From Delphinus delphis (Eukaryota > Chordata > Mammalia > Artiodactyla > Delphinidae), in the NCBI RefSeq assembly GCF_949987515.2, contig NC_082689.1, positions 62,205,246 through 62,269,245 of the forward strand: 64,000 bases of DNA, read 5' to 3'. Positions 25,801 through 36,119 of the stretch are shown in pieces; positions within the stretch are counted from its first letter, which is position 1; every line of letters starts with the position of its first letter. Position numbers and translations under genes: made by a program. The notes beneath the pieces were generated by a model. That model ran no database searches. It saw only the letters and a program-made list of their open reading frames with translations, and was not told where the DNA came from.

Positions 25801-26752
25801 TTTTAGAGAAAGGTAGAGAGAGATGCTGAACTAAGTTTTGTTTTTCGTTTTTGTCTTTCTTGGGGTGGGGTGAGGGGAGGGGAGAATATGCTAAACTTCT
25901 ACACTATAAACTTTCTTCAGAGGTATCTATGATGGTTCTTAAATTCAGCATATATCCATTACTGCAACGTCTTGGCAAAAAGAAGTTTCAATTACACCCA
26001 ATATCTGTATTTACACTTTGATGGTTATATGAACAAATATTTTCTCAAGATCAAAGACATTTGTATCATTTTAAACTTGTTTTCAAAATGTTTAACTAAG
26101 CACAAATAAACTGAGCACAAATAAAAGGCGATATCCTATAATGTTCAGCAATAGATTAACTATTTAATGTTTAAAAATAGGAGGAAATAATACATTAAAA
26201 AATAGTCTACGACAATAATATATAAAACTGAATTCTCCATTAAAAAGATATCCTTCAAAATTTTTCGGCAATTATCAACATTTTAACTACTTTGTTAAAT
26301 ATTTACAAATAAAATTCATTTTACTTTGGCTGTTTTCCCAGTTGTCAAGAACACAGCAATATTACCACATTTTTTGTACCTACCCATCATCTCTGACATC
26401 AGACAATTTTAGTCTCTTAACTTGTGCCTCCTCTACTGCTTTAAAAGTAGGACAACACAAAACCAAGCTTTGAATTCTCCTGGTCAAAGAGCAACTAAAT
26501 AAGTTTGTTATTTTTTTACATTTATTTGTGATGTTTTATAAAATTTATTTTTATCAGATTAATGTCAGGTTTTTGGATCAAGATCTTGAGAACATAAATC
26601 TCAGCCAGATTATTTTTTTAATCTTAAAATATTTTCTCCTCTAAAGATTGAGTATATTTTAAGGAGAGCATATCACATTTGTGTTATAACCGAAATTTTT
26701 CTCTATAAACACAAGATATCCATTATTTTACTGACTAACATAACGTACTTAC

Positions 26753-26849
26753 AATGCTGTGTATCTGTCCATTGCAGACTGCACGTCTCTACGGTAAACT
26801 GTTCGAAGAATGACCATGACGGGGTCAAACTCATGATCCCAGACTTCAG
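26753..26849 (-). CDS. UBR3: UBR3 exon w14 (97 bp)
   Basis: Acceptor TGAATAATAG and donor ATT|GTAAGT. It encodes EVWDHEFDPVMVILRTVYRR then DVQSAMDRYTA plus two bases TT finished by the T opening w15 (Phe). The phase agreement confirms both edges. A 13.4-kb intron containing the L1 and the KRAB retrocopy follows. Confidence 0.92.
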
Positions 26850-27989
26850 CTATTATTCAAAAGAGAGTAGAAACAAAACACTGACTTCTTAGGAATAAAG
26901 TCAATCTCTAATGACTAATTACGTTTAAGTATATCTTATATTTAAAAGATGGGAAAGTTTAATTTGATTATATATTTGCCTTAATAAGCTTGATGCAATG
27001 ACCACTTTTCTAAATCAAAAATTATTTCGTCACTATAATGTTCCCTTAAGTTCAGCAAGAACTAGTGAGCAAGAAGTTTTATAATGTGATAACGCCTCAC
27101 CATAAAAGTTTAGCTCACTTTTTTTGGTAAAGTGCCAATGAGAAAGTAAGAAACACAATGCATTAACATTTTTGAAAGTATTCGAAGATAAAAATGTGAA
27201 AGCTGGATTAAAAAATTAATGAGCCATTGATTTTCAAGAGCTTAGTTTATAAACACTTTTTGGTTTATAAAACATTTGTTCTTTTGCTATAATTGATCTC
27301 CTTACCTTCTCCACAATTAGGAACCATTATCCCATGTGTAGTATATGTACAATTGGTGGTACACAAGATGATTTTAAGTATTAAGTGCACAAAGCTTATG
27401 TTAATAGCTATATAATTACATTAACGTGTACTAGAAAATTGCACATTGCAAATAAAACCTGTGATCTCACTAATAATCATGCTTAGGATGAGAATTCTTA
27501 ACATTTCTTAACATTTGAACCTTAAGCATCTCTCTACACATCTACTATAATTTCAACTTTCTGGCATTAAAAAAAAAATGTTAACAACTGTCCCTATTTC
27601 ATGTAACAGGCCATCTTAAATTATCATAAGTATGATTTAAGATCCTTAAGATAGGCCTTCAAAAAGCCACAGAACCTTTGTTATTAATTCTGTTATCTGT
27701 TTTTGTCAGAATTATAAAACCATTGAAATGGAAGAAAACTTCAGTGATTAACTAACTGGCCCAGGAGGCTTCAGTGTTCCAAGAAGTTGGATTTCAACAG
27801 AGATTTACCAGGGGCCACTTTAGGAGCAAGGAGATGGTAAAACAGATGAGAAGCTATGTCCACTAACCACACTCACTTTAACAAGAGTAGGTTCGCTTTT
27901 ATTGCTTTTGTATAACAGATTCACTTAAGGCTTAGTTCCCCCAAACTAAAGGCTTATCTTAAACATTTTTTTAAAAAGCTTAAAAAACA

Positions 27990-28140
27990 CTGATCTATTC
28001 CAACTCACTCATTCTACAAATAAGAAGTTAAATCCAAAGATAAAACACTGACTTTCTCAATATCGCACAACTGGCTAATACAACTCAGTACTGCATCTGA
28101 ATATGACACCCAATTTCTTGATTCTAATCTTCAAATGTCC
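27990..28140 (-). repeat. MIR fragment, reverse orientation
   Basis: TTCTACAAATAAGAAGTTAA, GACTTTCTCAATATCGCACA and ACTGGCTAATACAACTCAG match the reverse MIR core in order. Confidence 0.6.
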
Positions 28141-28154
28141 AGTGCTCTGTCTCA

Positions 28155-28335
28155 GTGTCTCAAACTTAACTGTGTGTGACAATCATCCTTTAGAGCTTGG
28201 TAAAAAAGCAGATTTCCAGAATTAATCCCCAGAGATCTGGATAAGAGCAGATTGGGGTCGAAGCATAGGAACGTGTATTTTAATAGGGACCGCGAATGAG
28301 TGACACAGATTATGCTCACATCACACTTTATTAAT
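28155..28335 (+). repeat. MER5-type (hAT-Charlie) element
   Basis: GTGTCTCAAACTTAACTGTG, then AATCATCCTTTAGAGCTTGG, TTAATCCCCAGAGATCTGG and GTGTATTTTAATAGGG follow the order of the MER5A consensus. Non-autonomous, no coding capacity. Confidence 0.7.
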
Positions 28336-29243
28336 AAGCACTGCATTATACAAGAACATCACTCTACTTCTAAGTTCATCTAAATTTTAGATACAAAGTG
28401 TTCTCTACAATAAAGAAATACTGTGCTTTTTCTTTAATGGAATACATTCCAACCAGAGGCTCTGGATTGTTCTTGCTACCTTTGTGAACTCTCTGAAAAA
28501 TCACACATGATAAGGTTTATTTTGGTGTGTTTTACCAAACATGGTACATGCTATTTACAACTACTAAGTGGGCATCAGTTTTTCACTTAGACAATGAGTG
28601 CTGAGGGGGGCAAGAAGCATGTAACTGCTACTTCCTTCAAAATTTTAACTTAGATTAATGAAAATGTGAAAGAGAAGAAGAAAAGACCATGAATCAGGAT
28701 TCCACCTACTTCTGGCTTTTGTCAAGCATGTCATCTACAAATCCAGGGGGAAAACTTCAGAAAACCAACCACTTACAGAAAAGGTTTCTATGTATTTACA
28801 CAGGTTCAAAATGTATGAGAATGTTATCAGTATTCCACATAGATTTTAACTGTTTCAAGTTAAAATTTGGGTAGTGAGAACTATTTCAAAATCAAATTTA
28901 AAGGGCAAATACATTCAGAATGTTTGTAAGTATATATTTTGCTTCATAATTTCTGGTTCATTTACAGTTCATTCACTTACAAAAATAAACTGGAGTTCAT
29001 ATATAAAGTTCCTTTTATAATTTAGAGTCATCTAAGAAGTCTTATTGTAATATAAACCATAGGTTTGTAAATAAATGGAACCAGTATCACTGTACACCAT
29101 AAAAGACAAACATACATCTATAAGAAAGTTGAGGGGAAAAACCAAAGCTGAACAAACAAAAGGCAAACATTTTGTTTCAATATACACAATGAAACTTCAG
29201 AAAACTGATATTTGAAAAAACACATTTATGTATATAAACATAC

Positions 29244-29385
29244 CTTTAGGAGTATACATGCCTTGTTGCATAGAACCTCCAGGTTCAAAAACAGGAGCCT
29301 TAAAATCAGCTACAGCTGATAAAACTGATTCAAAGCTATAACTTCCTGGAATAATGCCACTTTTGGGATTTGGATTTTCTGGAAT
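29244..29385 (-). CDS. UBR3: UBR3 exon w13 (142 bp), follows the U12 intron
   Basis: It encodes IPENPNPKSGIIPGSYSFES, VLSAVADFKAPVFEPGGSMQ and QGMYTPK, ending with G before donor AAAG|GTATGT. The left edge is a standard GT donor. The right edge is set by frame (see the U12 intron). If an ordinary AG acceptor was used instead (exon to 29378), the join to w12 would be out of frame. Pro/Gly-rich and probably a loop between helical blocks. Confidence 0.87.
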
Positions 29386-30301
29386 ATGATGTATGTGTCA
29401 AGGAAAAAATTAATAAGTAAAAGTCAGATACTTAATCTTACCAAGGTATTCTAGTTTCTAACTTCCTTTGCTAAAATATGCAGAGTAATAGGCTGTAATA
29501 CATAAAGTCGGCCACAAGAGGGCTATATAATACAACAGTTCAATAATAACATTTTATTAACTGTGAATTAAGATAGTTTAATCTAGAAGCCTACTAATAA
29601 ATTACATGCTGAAGTAGCTCTGAAGTATATCTCCCCCAAAACAAATTAATACAGTTTCAGGAAATAAAAAAAAAAACTTTTAAAATTAATCTCCATTTTC
29701 ATCCTTTTGCAAATAAAGTTGTAATTTCCCTTAGAAAATCAAACACAGTATACTAAAAATCAGCCCAGATTTTTATGAGCAAAGATTATTTTTCCAAAAA
29801 CACAAAATGTCATCCTCAAAATAAGAAGGAAAAAGATACTAAGCAAATTTTTTAAAAAGAAGAAAACCACAAAGATTCTTTCCTCTTCGTTTCACATTAG
29901 AGCTACATAATTCTTCTAAATTCAAAGTTACAGAGAATGCTTTTGCTCTTTTGCAGCACTAATACACAGTATATAATGGCTGAATGAAATCATCAAACAG
30001 TATCAAATTGTTGGCTGCTTAAGAAAATCTTCAAGGTTATCAAATAGGCATTTCTAATAGGAGCTATTTCACGAAATTTAGCCAATTATTTCAAACATAA
30101 TCATAATGTACAAATTAAATTTAGTCAAAAATTCACAAATAAATTTTATCACAAAATAACATGATGATCTTTGTCTAAAATTTTATAAACAATAAATCAA
30201 AAAATAATAAAGTGTCCATTGTATGCTCAGTCTTATACAGAGAACCATAAATTTTTAAAGTTTGTAGACAACAGTCTTTGCCTTTAAAAACCTCTTGGTT
30301 T

Positions 30302-30541
30302 AAAACTGAATTCTAGGGCTTCCCTGGTGGCGCAGTGGTTGAGAGTCCGCCTGCCGATGCAGGGGACACGGGTTCGTGCCCCGGTCCGGGAAGATCCCAC
30401 ATGCCGCGGAGCGGCTGGGCCCGTGAGCCATGGCCACTGGGCCTGCGCGTCCGGAGCCTGTGCTCCGCAGCGGGAGAGGCCACAACAGTGAGAGGCCCGC
30501 GTACCGCAAAAAAAAAAAAAAAAAAAAAAAACTGAATTCTA
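30302..30541 (+). repeat. CHR-2 SINE A inside the U12 intron
   Basis: A very well preserved copy with a 24-base or so A-run. Perfect duplication AAAACTGAATTCTA lies at 30302..30315 and 30528..30541, which indicates a recent insertion. Confidence 0.95.
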
Positions 30542-30755
30542 AGAAAAAAATCCTCAGAATGTTTAAAGCTCTGGTAATAATAATGATAAGATATACCTCT
30601 AAATTTTAACCATGAATTCCAGCCTGGCTATAGAGATAAAGTAGACCTAGCTGCCTTTCACCAAGTGTCCAGCTCCCTTTCACTATTGCTGTCCTTAAAG
30701 GTCAGATCCTGGGGTGCCCAGAGCCACCAGTCCTGATGCCTAACCAAGGTCTAAT

Positions 30756-30989
30756 AAGAGCACCCTGAGGGCTTCCCTGGTGGCGCAGTGGTTGAGAGTC
30801 CGCCTGCCGATGCAGGGGACACAGGTTCGTGCCCCAGTCCGGGAAGATCCCACATGCCATGGAGTGGCTGGGCCCGTGAGCCATGGTCGTTGAGCCTGCG
30901 CGTCCGGAGCCTGTGCTCCACACGGGAGAGGCCACAACAGTGAGAGGCCCGTGTACCGGAAAAAAAAAAAAAAAAAAGAGTACCCTGAG
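30756..30989 (+). repeat. CHR-2 SINE B inside the U12 intron
   Basis: Second copy 215 bp downstream of the first and in the same orientation. Duplication AAGAGCACCCTGAG (30756..30769) and AAGAGTACCCTGAG (30976..30989), one mismatch. Confidence 0.94.
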
Positions 30990-31183
30990 AGACGACAGAG
31001 GCAAAAAAATCTACCAGTGGTCTTGAACACAGAATTGAACAAACAGTTGGAGTTTTTCTCCATATTATTTTTCAACTTCAAAAAAAACCATTTTAATCAA
31101 AAAGTGATATATCTCTAATCCATGAATATTACTTACAACTTAGATCCTGCAACTAACAGAAAATTAAACTTTTAAAAGGATAT

Positions 31184-31269
31184 GAGGTCCAGCAATGAAC
31201 TATGTGTTCTGTCATTCATACACAGCTGGGCTACCATCTCTGCTCTGAGAATCTCATCATCAGACATTC
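31184..31269 (-). CDS. UBR3: UBR3 exon w12 (86 bp), ends at a U12-type splice donor
   Basis: Acceptor TTTAATTTTAG precedes GA plus 28 codons, [20 protein letters not shown] then THSSLLDL. Translation past the proposed end meets a stop within three codons, and there is no GT or GC donor at the right place. Instead the exon ends directly before ATATCCTTTT, an exact match to the minor-spliceosome (U12) AT-type donor. The joined protein then continues with Ile-Pro-Glu-Asn in w13, as I recall for UBR3. Confidence 0.88.
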
Positions 31270-31594
31270 CTAAAATTAAAAATAGAATTAATAAATCTGA
31301 ATACCTATATATTATAAAGAAACAACTTACCACACAATTTATTAAGCATAAATACCAAAAATGAGATGTTTCCAAATTTAAAGAGCAAAGAATACAATGC
31401 CCCAATATAACTGCAGTTTAACTACCCTGATATTTGCAGTTCCCTTAAGGGGTTTTTTAAAGGATATTCTAAAAGGAGTGTCAACGGTAATACATCCTTT
31501 CCTTTTTTTCCATAAACCAGTTACTACCACAAGGAGAGGGGAGGAAACGGAGGTTAATAGTTAATACGCAAGTATTTGTATTAGTGCTTTTTAC

Positions 31595-31728
31595 CTAAAT
31601 GTAAACGAAGACTCAAAAGAATCACAAGAAATGTAAGAGCGCCTTCTAACATGGATCTCTCATGCTCTGCATCAAGTACTGTGTTTTGATGTTGTGAAGC
31701 CATTGTCAACAAATCCACTACCTTAAAT
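31595..31728 (-). CDS. UBR3: UBR3 exon w11 (134 bp)
   Basis: Acceptor TTTTTTTAATAG and donor TTAG|GTAAAA. It encodes FKVVDLLTMASQHQNTVLDA, EHERSMLEGALTFLVILLSL and RLHL. Phase 2-in, 1-out. A strongly hydrophobic helix (LTFLVILLSLRLHL) suits the scaffold core rather than a membrane segment. Confidence 0.93.
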
Positions 31729-31828
31729 CTATTAAAAAAATATTTGAGACAGATTTTTTAAAGTTAAAACAAAATTAGTTTAAATTCCAAATACTTCCTA
31801 ATACCTGTCTTAATAAAATTATGCTTAC

Positions 31829-31881
31829 CTTTCAAAGACAGATGAAATAAAATAATCTGGATCAAGTCTAGATGCACAAAC
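31829..31881 (-). CDS. UBR3: UBR3 exon w10 (53 bp micro-scale exon)
   Basis: Acceptor CTTTTAAAG and donor AAAG|GTAAGC bound 53 bp encoding VCASRLDPDYFISSVFE plus two bases (AG) completed to Arg by the A at the start of w11. It is too short for ORF scans, but it is fixed by both phase and family sequence. The next intron is only 100 bp. Confidence 0.9.
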
Positions 31882-31928
31882 CTTTAAAAGACAAAAAATA
31901 AAACCCACAATCTTTATTTCTCAATATT

Positions 31929-32077
31929 CAGTTTTACTTCTTTCTTTCTTTTTCCAGCCACGCCACGCGGCTTGCAGGATCTTAGTCCCCCAGCCAGGGA
32001 TTGAACCCGGGCCACAGCAGGGAAAGCACCAAGTCTTAACCACTGGACTGCCACGGGTTTCCCCAGTTTTACTTCTT
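31929..32077 (-). repeat. Short CHR-type SINE, minus strand
   Basis: T-rich start then GGCTTGCAGGATCTTAGTCC and a tRNA-like head read in reverse. Perfect duplication CAGTTTTACTTCTT at 31929..31942 and 32064..32077. It is in the same short-headed subfamily as the copy at 4912..5033. Confidence 0.9.
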
Positions 32078-32114
32078 GTGTTAATCATGTTTTTTATTTT
32101 CTGTATCTTCTGAT

Positions 32115-32595
32115 GTTGTGGCATCTAGGGGGGCCCTACAGACCAGGAGAGAAACTACCCTTCTAAAGGCTAGCTAATTCCAAAAGATAGTAAACAGCTT
32201 ACCTGGGAGCAAGTGTCTCATATGCAAGTCCCTCATGCCCTTTATTTAACTCACATACCAAGCCAATATTCCCCCTGGCCCCCTGCCCAAGGCAGGTACC
32301 AGATAGCCTTTATGCCCCAGAGCCCACCAAAATTATTCAAACTAGCCAATCCTAAACTACTTCCCCTGCCCTGCCTTGTCGTTCCTATGGAAACCCCAAT
32401 AAAGCTTCTGGTCTAGGATTTCCCCTCACTCCTCCTTCTGCCTCTTGACCAAAATCTAACGCTTCCCCTCTGGTCCTGCGTAGTGTGGCATGCCCCCTTC
32501 CTTTGGAAATTATAAGTAATAAAATTCTTCTTTCAATAGCACTGACCTCTCCATGTCATCATTTAGTCACCTCTATAAATTAAAATCCCACAGGT
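32115..32595 (+). mobile_element. Solo LTR-like element
   Basis: About 480 bp, C-rich and unlike its surroundings, with CCCCAATAAAGCTTCTGGTC and AAGTAATAAAATTCTTCTTT (two AATAAA sites), TTTGGAAATTATAAGTAATA, and an end AAAATCCCACA. The layout resembles a gammaretrovirus-type LTR. No internal viral genes and no clear target duplication were seen. Confidence 0.5.
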
Positions 32596-32646
32596 ACAAA
32601 TGAGATACTTCTAAAGTACAACATCTGCATCATCAAGTTGGCTTAC

Positions 32647-32775
32647 CTGTAATAGGTAAATGTCAGGATCAATCATGGAATTACAGAAATGAGACTGGAC
32701 ATAGGTCATGGCTTGTCCTTTGATTTGCAGACCATTTCTTACCCACATATTGCTATGGATTTCGGCAAGACTTGC
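32647..32775 (-). CDS. UBR3: UBR3 exon w9 (129 bp)
   Basis: Acceptor TTTTACTAG and donor CAG|GTAAGC bound 43 codons: ASLAEIHSNMWVRNGLQIKG, QAMTYVQSHFCNSMIDPDIY and LLQ. Phase 0-0. An LTR-like element ends about 50 bp to the left, inside the next intron. Confidence 0.93.
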
Positions 32776-33920
32776 CTAGTAAAACAAAAATTAAGTAAAT
32801 TGGACAAAGAAGTCATCTAAAGTCAACCTTTATAAAATCATGTTACAATAAATAATCATTTCAAAATATTTTATAACTTAATCACAGCATAAGCCTGACA
32901 TTCTGTCCAATGTTTAAGATATTCAATTCAAATATATAATTTTAAATTTTATGATGATCATTATATTTTATACAGTCCCTTCTTCTGGAGTTTATACATG
33001 AGTTAGTTTTCCTTGATGACTCCTGGATACATTTATAACAATATTCACTGAAATCTTTAATGAGGAATCACTGACGATTACATTTAACTTTTTCCTCTTC
33101 AAAAAAAAAAAACAACATATATAATGCTTAAAGAAACATAGGAATAAGCATCAAACAAGCTAACTGTTCACTGTTCAACATCAATGAATATAATCTATGA
33201 CTTTAATTCACCCTAACTCAACCTTCAATCTAGTCATTTTCTAAAATTTGGCAAGAGCAGATCAGATTAGAATAAATTTTCTTACTATATTAATATTTAA
33301 TTCTTCATGTATTTATGTCCTGTATCAACTAAAACTAAGCACAGTCATAACTTCATCTCTTATTTGTTCCTAACTCCCAGAGGTAAAGTTCAATAATGGT
33401 TAACAAATCTAAAATTTCCAGGAAAAATAAACTGAAGTGCAAATTCCTCTAATGTATATAAAAGTGGTCCACAAAATCACAGTGTTAGAAATGAAAGAAA
33501 CCACAGTGCCTATGTAGGCTAATTCTTCTCTCTTTTCTCTCCTCTCACTTTATAGATGGGGAAACTAAGAATCAAGTAGGTAAATCACTCCAAACAACAT
33601 AGATAATAAAATAGTGGTGGCACCAAGGCTAGAATTTGCTGGGTCTCCTGACTCCCAAAACAGTGCTGTAGTATGTTAAACCCCCCATAAGTAAATATAG
33701 TGAAAAGAATTCCTGGGGAAATTATAACTAAATGTAAATCTCATTTTAAAAACAAAACAAACAAAAAAATATATATAATCTGGCAAAAATACAAAAACTA
33801 ATTTTTTTTTTAATTTCAAACATTTTGGCTATAATAACAATGATAAAGGCATACAAATAAAATAAAGGAAGAATCACTTAACCAAGGAATTCAAAACCTT
33901 TTAAAAGCCTGAAAACATAC
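32776..33920. other. UBR3 intron w8-w9 (1.1 kb)
   Basis: AT-rich intron holding the reverse MIR at 33510..33675 and nothing else that I recognise. Confidence 0.6.
33510..33675 (-). repeat. MIR fragment, reverse orientation
   Basis: TATAGATGGGGAAACTAAGA then GGCACCAAGGCTAGAATTTG and GGGTCTCCTGACTCCCAAAA and CAGTGCTGTA match the reverse MIR in order. Confidence 0.75.
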
Positions 33921-34010
33921 CTGAATTTGGAGTGGATGAATCATTAGTTTCATTAACATTTCCTGGTCTGGTAAAACAGAATCCAAATCTAGTTCTTGAC
34001 ATTTCACAGC
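33921..34010 (-). CDS. UBR3: UBR3 exon w8 (90 bp)
   Basis: Acceptor TAATTTTTAG and donor CAG|GTATGT bound 30 codons: AVKCQELDLDSVLPDQEMLM then KLMIHPLQIQ. Phase 0-0. Together with w7 it forms a 244-bp two-exon block. Typical leucine-rich helical content. Confidence 0.92.
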
Positions 34011-34098
34011 CTAAAAATTATGATAAAAAATGTTACTAATTCAATACATAATTCCCAATATTCAAAAAACAAACAAAGTTGTTTAATGACACTCTTAC

Positions 34099-34164
34099 CT
34101 TACTCAGAAACATAGCATAATAACGATGTAGTGGCAGATGAAAAGTGACTTGGTTAGGTGCTGG
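34099..34164 (-). CDS. UBR3: UBR3 exon w7 (66 bp)
   Basis: Acceptor TTTATTTCCAG and donor AAG|GTAAGA bound 22 codons, PAPNQVTFHLPLHRYYAMFL then SK. Phase 0-0. A second AG four bases into the exon would break frame, so the first is chosen. Only 88 bp of intron separates it from w8, and a 10.4-kb repeat-packed intron lies upstream. Confidence 0.92.
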
Positions 34165-34280
34165 CTGGAAATAAACAAACGAAATCCACAAATCAAAGAA
34201 TCCTTTACCGAATTCAAAGAAGGTTTTAAAATGCTAAAACCACACTTTCACCTTGATTTATTCCCCTATACTTTCTAATA

Positions 34281-34518
34281 AAAAAGTACAATTTTAAGGG
34301 CTTCCCTGGTGGCGCAGTGGTTGGGAGTCCGCCTGCCGATGCAGGGGACACGGGTTCGTGCCCTGGTCTGGGAAGATCCCACATGCCGCGGAGCGGCTAG
34401 GTCTGTGACATATGGCCGCTGAGCCTGCGCGTCCGGAGCCTGTGCTCCGCAACGGGAGAGGCCACAACAGTAAGAGGCCCGCGTACCGCAAAAAAAAAAA
34501 AAAAAAAGTACAATTTTA
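34281..34518 (+). repeat. CHR-2 SINE, 16-bp target duplication
   Basis: Well preserved copy. AAAAAGTACAATTTTA is repeated perfectly at 34281..34296 and 34503..34518. It lies 117 bp upstream of exon w7's acceptor in transcription order. Confidence 0.95.
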
Positions 34519-34719
34519 GAAGTTATAGCCTTAAAAACCCACTGTAGATAAAATTATTCCATTTTAAATGTAAGTTACTTAAAGGCAGAAACGGTATACT
34601 CCTCAACGTTGAATCCTCTGAAGCATCTAGCCCAGAGCAAGGGACGGAATAGATTTCCCTTTAAAGTATGCCATTTGGGAATCTTCAAATGCATGCATAC
34701 CAAACATGACGATAGTAAC

Positions 34720-34970
34720 AAGAACAATAATTACAGTTAACATTCACCGAGCACTTACTATGTGCCGGTCACTGTGCTAATAAGCACTTTATTCAGATTT
34801 AATTTAATCCTAGGAGAACCCCAACGGGGTAGAAACTGAATATTCCATTTTATAAATAGGGAAATTCAAATTTATAAAACTTAAGTAACTTCCTAAAGTT
34901 AACAAGTAGTGAACTGAAAAGCTAGCCTGAACTCCGCTGTTATATTCAGAACGGTAAGAGGCTCTGACTA
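34720..34970 (-). repeat. MIR, reverse orientation
   Basis: CACTTACTATGTGCCGGTCA, AATTTAATCCTAGGAGAACC, TTTTATAAATAGGGAAATTC and AAGTTAACAAGTAGTGAAC follow the reverse MIR consensus over nearly full length. Confidence 0.75.
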
Positions 34971-35439
34971 CAGCCCTAAACTGAGGTGCAGTTAAAAGGC
35001 TTACCTAGTTGGGTGAGATGCTCCCCATATCAGTGGTGAACACACAGTTTCTGTAGGAAAGCTTAGTACAGTATATATCAAAGACCTTTGGTATCCTTGT
35101 GAATATTATAAAAACTGTATTTTAAATCTGTGACTCCCATGGGTCACGCTATCACTACAGGGAAAAAGTACAACACAGTTGTCCTTCTCAAACAGACAAG
35201 AAAAATTAAAAGGTATTATTTGTTTTTAATGCTTCTATAAGTTTTTAGTAAAGATTTCTCCTGTTAAAAAGTTTTACCCCAAACACTCAAATACCAGTAT
35301 AGAGTTATAAAGATGTGCAATATGTCCCCATCCCTGAAACAGTTTTTTCCAAAACCGATATGAGAAAAAGATCTTCCTCAACATGTGAATAAATGTCTAA
35401 AGAAAGTTGTTCTAATAAATAAACGTTTGGCTTCCATAA

Positions 35440-35785
35440 AAAGGAAGGAATTTCTGACACATGCTGCAATATGGATGAACCTTCAAGACATTATGCTAAG
35501 TGAAATACGCCAGTCACAAAAATAGATATACTGTATGACTCCACTTATATGAGGTACTTACAGTACCTTATAGAGACACGAAGTATAATGATGTTGTCAG
35601 AGGCTGGGGGGAAGGGAAAATGGGGGGTTTATTGGGTATAGAGTTTCAGTTTTGCAAAACAAAAAGTTCTGGAGGTTGGGTGCACAACAATGTGAATATA
35701 CTACTGAACTGTATACTTTAAAAAAGGTTAATAAGATGGTAAATTTTATTTTATGTGCATTTTACCACAATCAAAAATAAAATAA
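35440..35785 (+). mobile_element. Old L1 3' end (L1M type)
   Basis: GCAATATGGATGAACCTTCA, ATTATGCTAAGTGAAATACG, CACTTATATGAGGTACTTAC, ATTGGGTATAGAGTTTCAGT and TTTTACCACAATCAAAAAT are in the order of the old mammalian L1 3' end. Confidence 0.8.
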
Positions 35786-35879
35786 GTTTGCCCTCCATTA
35801 CTATAATCATTTTAGTAACATAAACTATACTAACTAGCTAAATCAGAATCTCCTTGCATTTCTTTTGAAGGCAGGCATC

Positions 35880-36075
35880 AAGAACAGTGGTTAAGAGCAG
35901 ACTCTTAAAAGCTGGATTTGTAGAAGTTCAAATCCTGATTCTGCCACCTACAGCTGTAAAACTGTGAGCAAGTTACTTAACTTCTCTGTGTCTAAGTTGC
36001 CTGACCTGTAAAGTGGAGATAATAAGCAGTTGGATGGCTGTGAGGATCAAGTAAGAGAACATAGTACCCAACACA
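35880..36075 (+). repeat. MIR, well preserved
   Basis: AACAGTGGTTAAGAGCAGAC, ATTCTGCCACCTACAGCTGT, GAGCAAGTTACTTAACTTCT and ACCTGTAAAGTGGAGATAAT match the MIR consensus. Confidence 0.85.
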
Positions 36076-36119
36076 CATTTCTATTAATTACTAAGCCATA
36101 GACTCTATCTTGTCTTTTA

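Larger units (their letters stand above)
26850..29243. other. UBR3 intron w13-w14 (2.4 kb)
   Basis: Contains a reverse MIR (about 27990..28140) and a MER5-like element (28155..28335). The rest is unique AT-rich DNA. Confidence 0.55.
29386..31183 (-). other. UBR3: U12-type intron of UBR3, candidate AT-AT termini
   Basis: On the minus strand the intron starts ATATCCTTTT at 31183 and carries TTCCTTGAC at 29405..29397, matching the U12 branch-site consensus TTCCTTRAC with the branch A at 29398. The only 3' end that keeps the UBR3 frame leaves the intron ending CATCAT at 29386, 12 nt after the branch A. The AC at 29392..29391 and the AG at 29380..29379 would both shift frame. The join has a 0 to 2 nt ambiguity, and both AT-starting alternatives also end AT. 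Two CHR-2 SINEs lie within it. Confidence 0.75.

Noticed and set aside
29244..29378. Ordinary AG acceptor for w13 at CATATTCCAG
   Set aside because: It would leave w13 out of frame with w12 and drop the Ile-Pro-Glu residues.
30740..31081. Minus-strand frames of about 100 codons
   Set aside because: Antisense translation of a CHR-2 SINE in the U12 intron.
31172..31270. UBR3 w12 read through to the stop as a terminal exon (ending SF)
   Set aside because: The U12 donor lies exactly at the coding end and downstream exons continue UBR3 in frame; an alternative end here has no nearby poly(A) signal that I can see.
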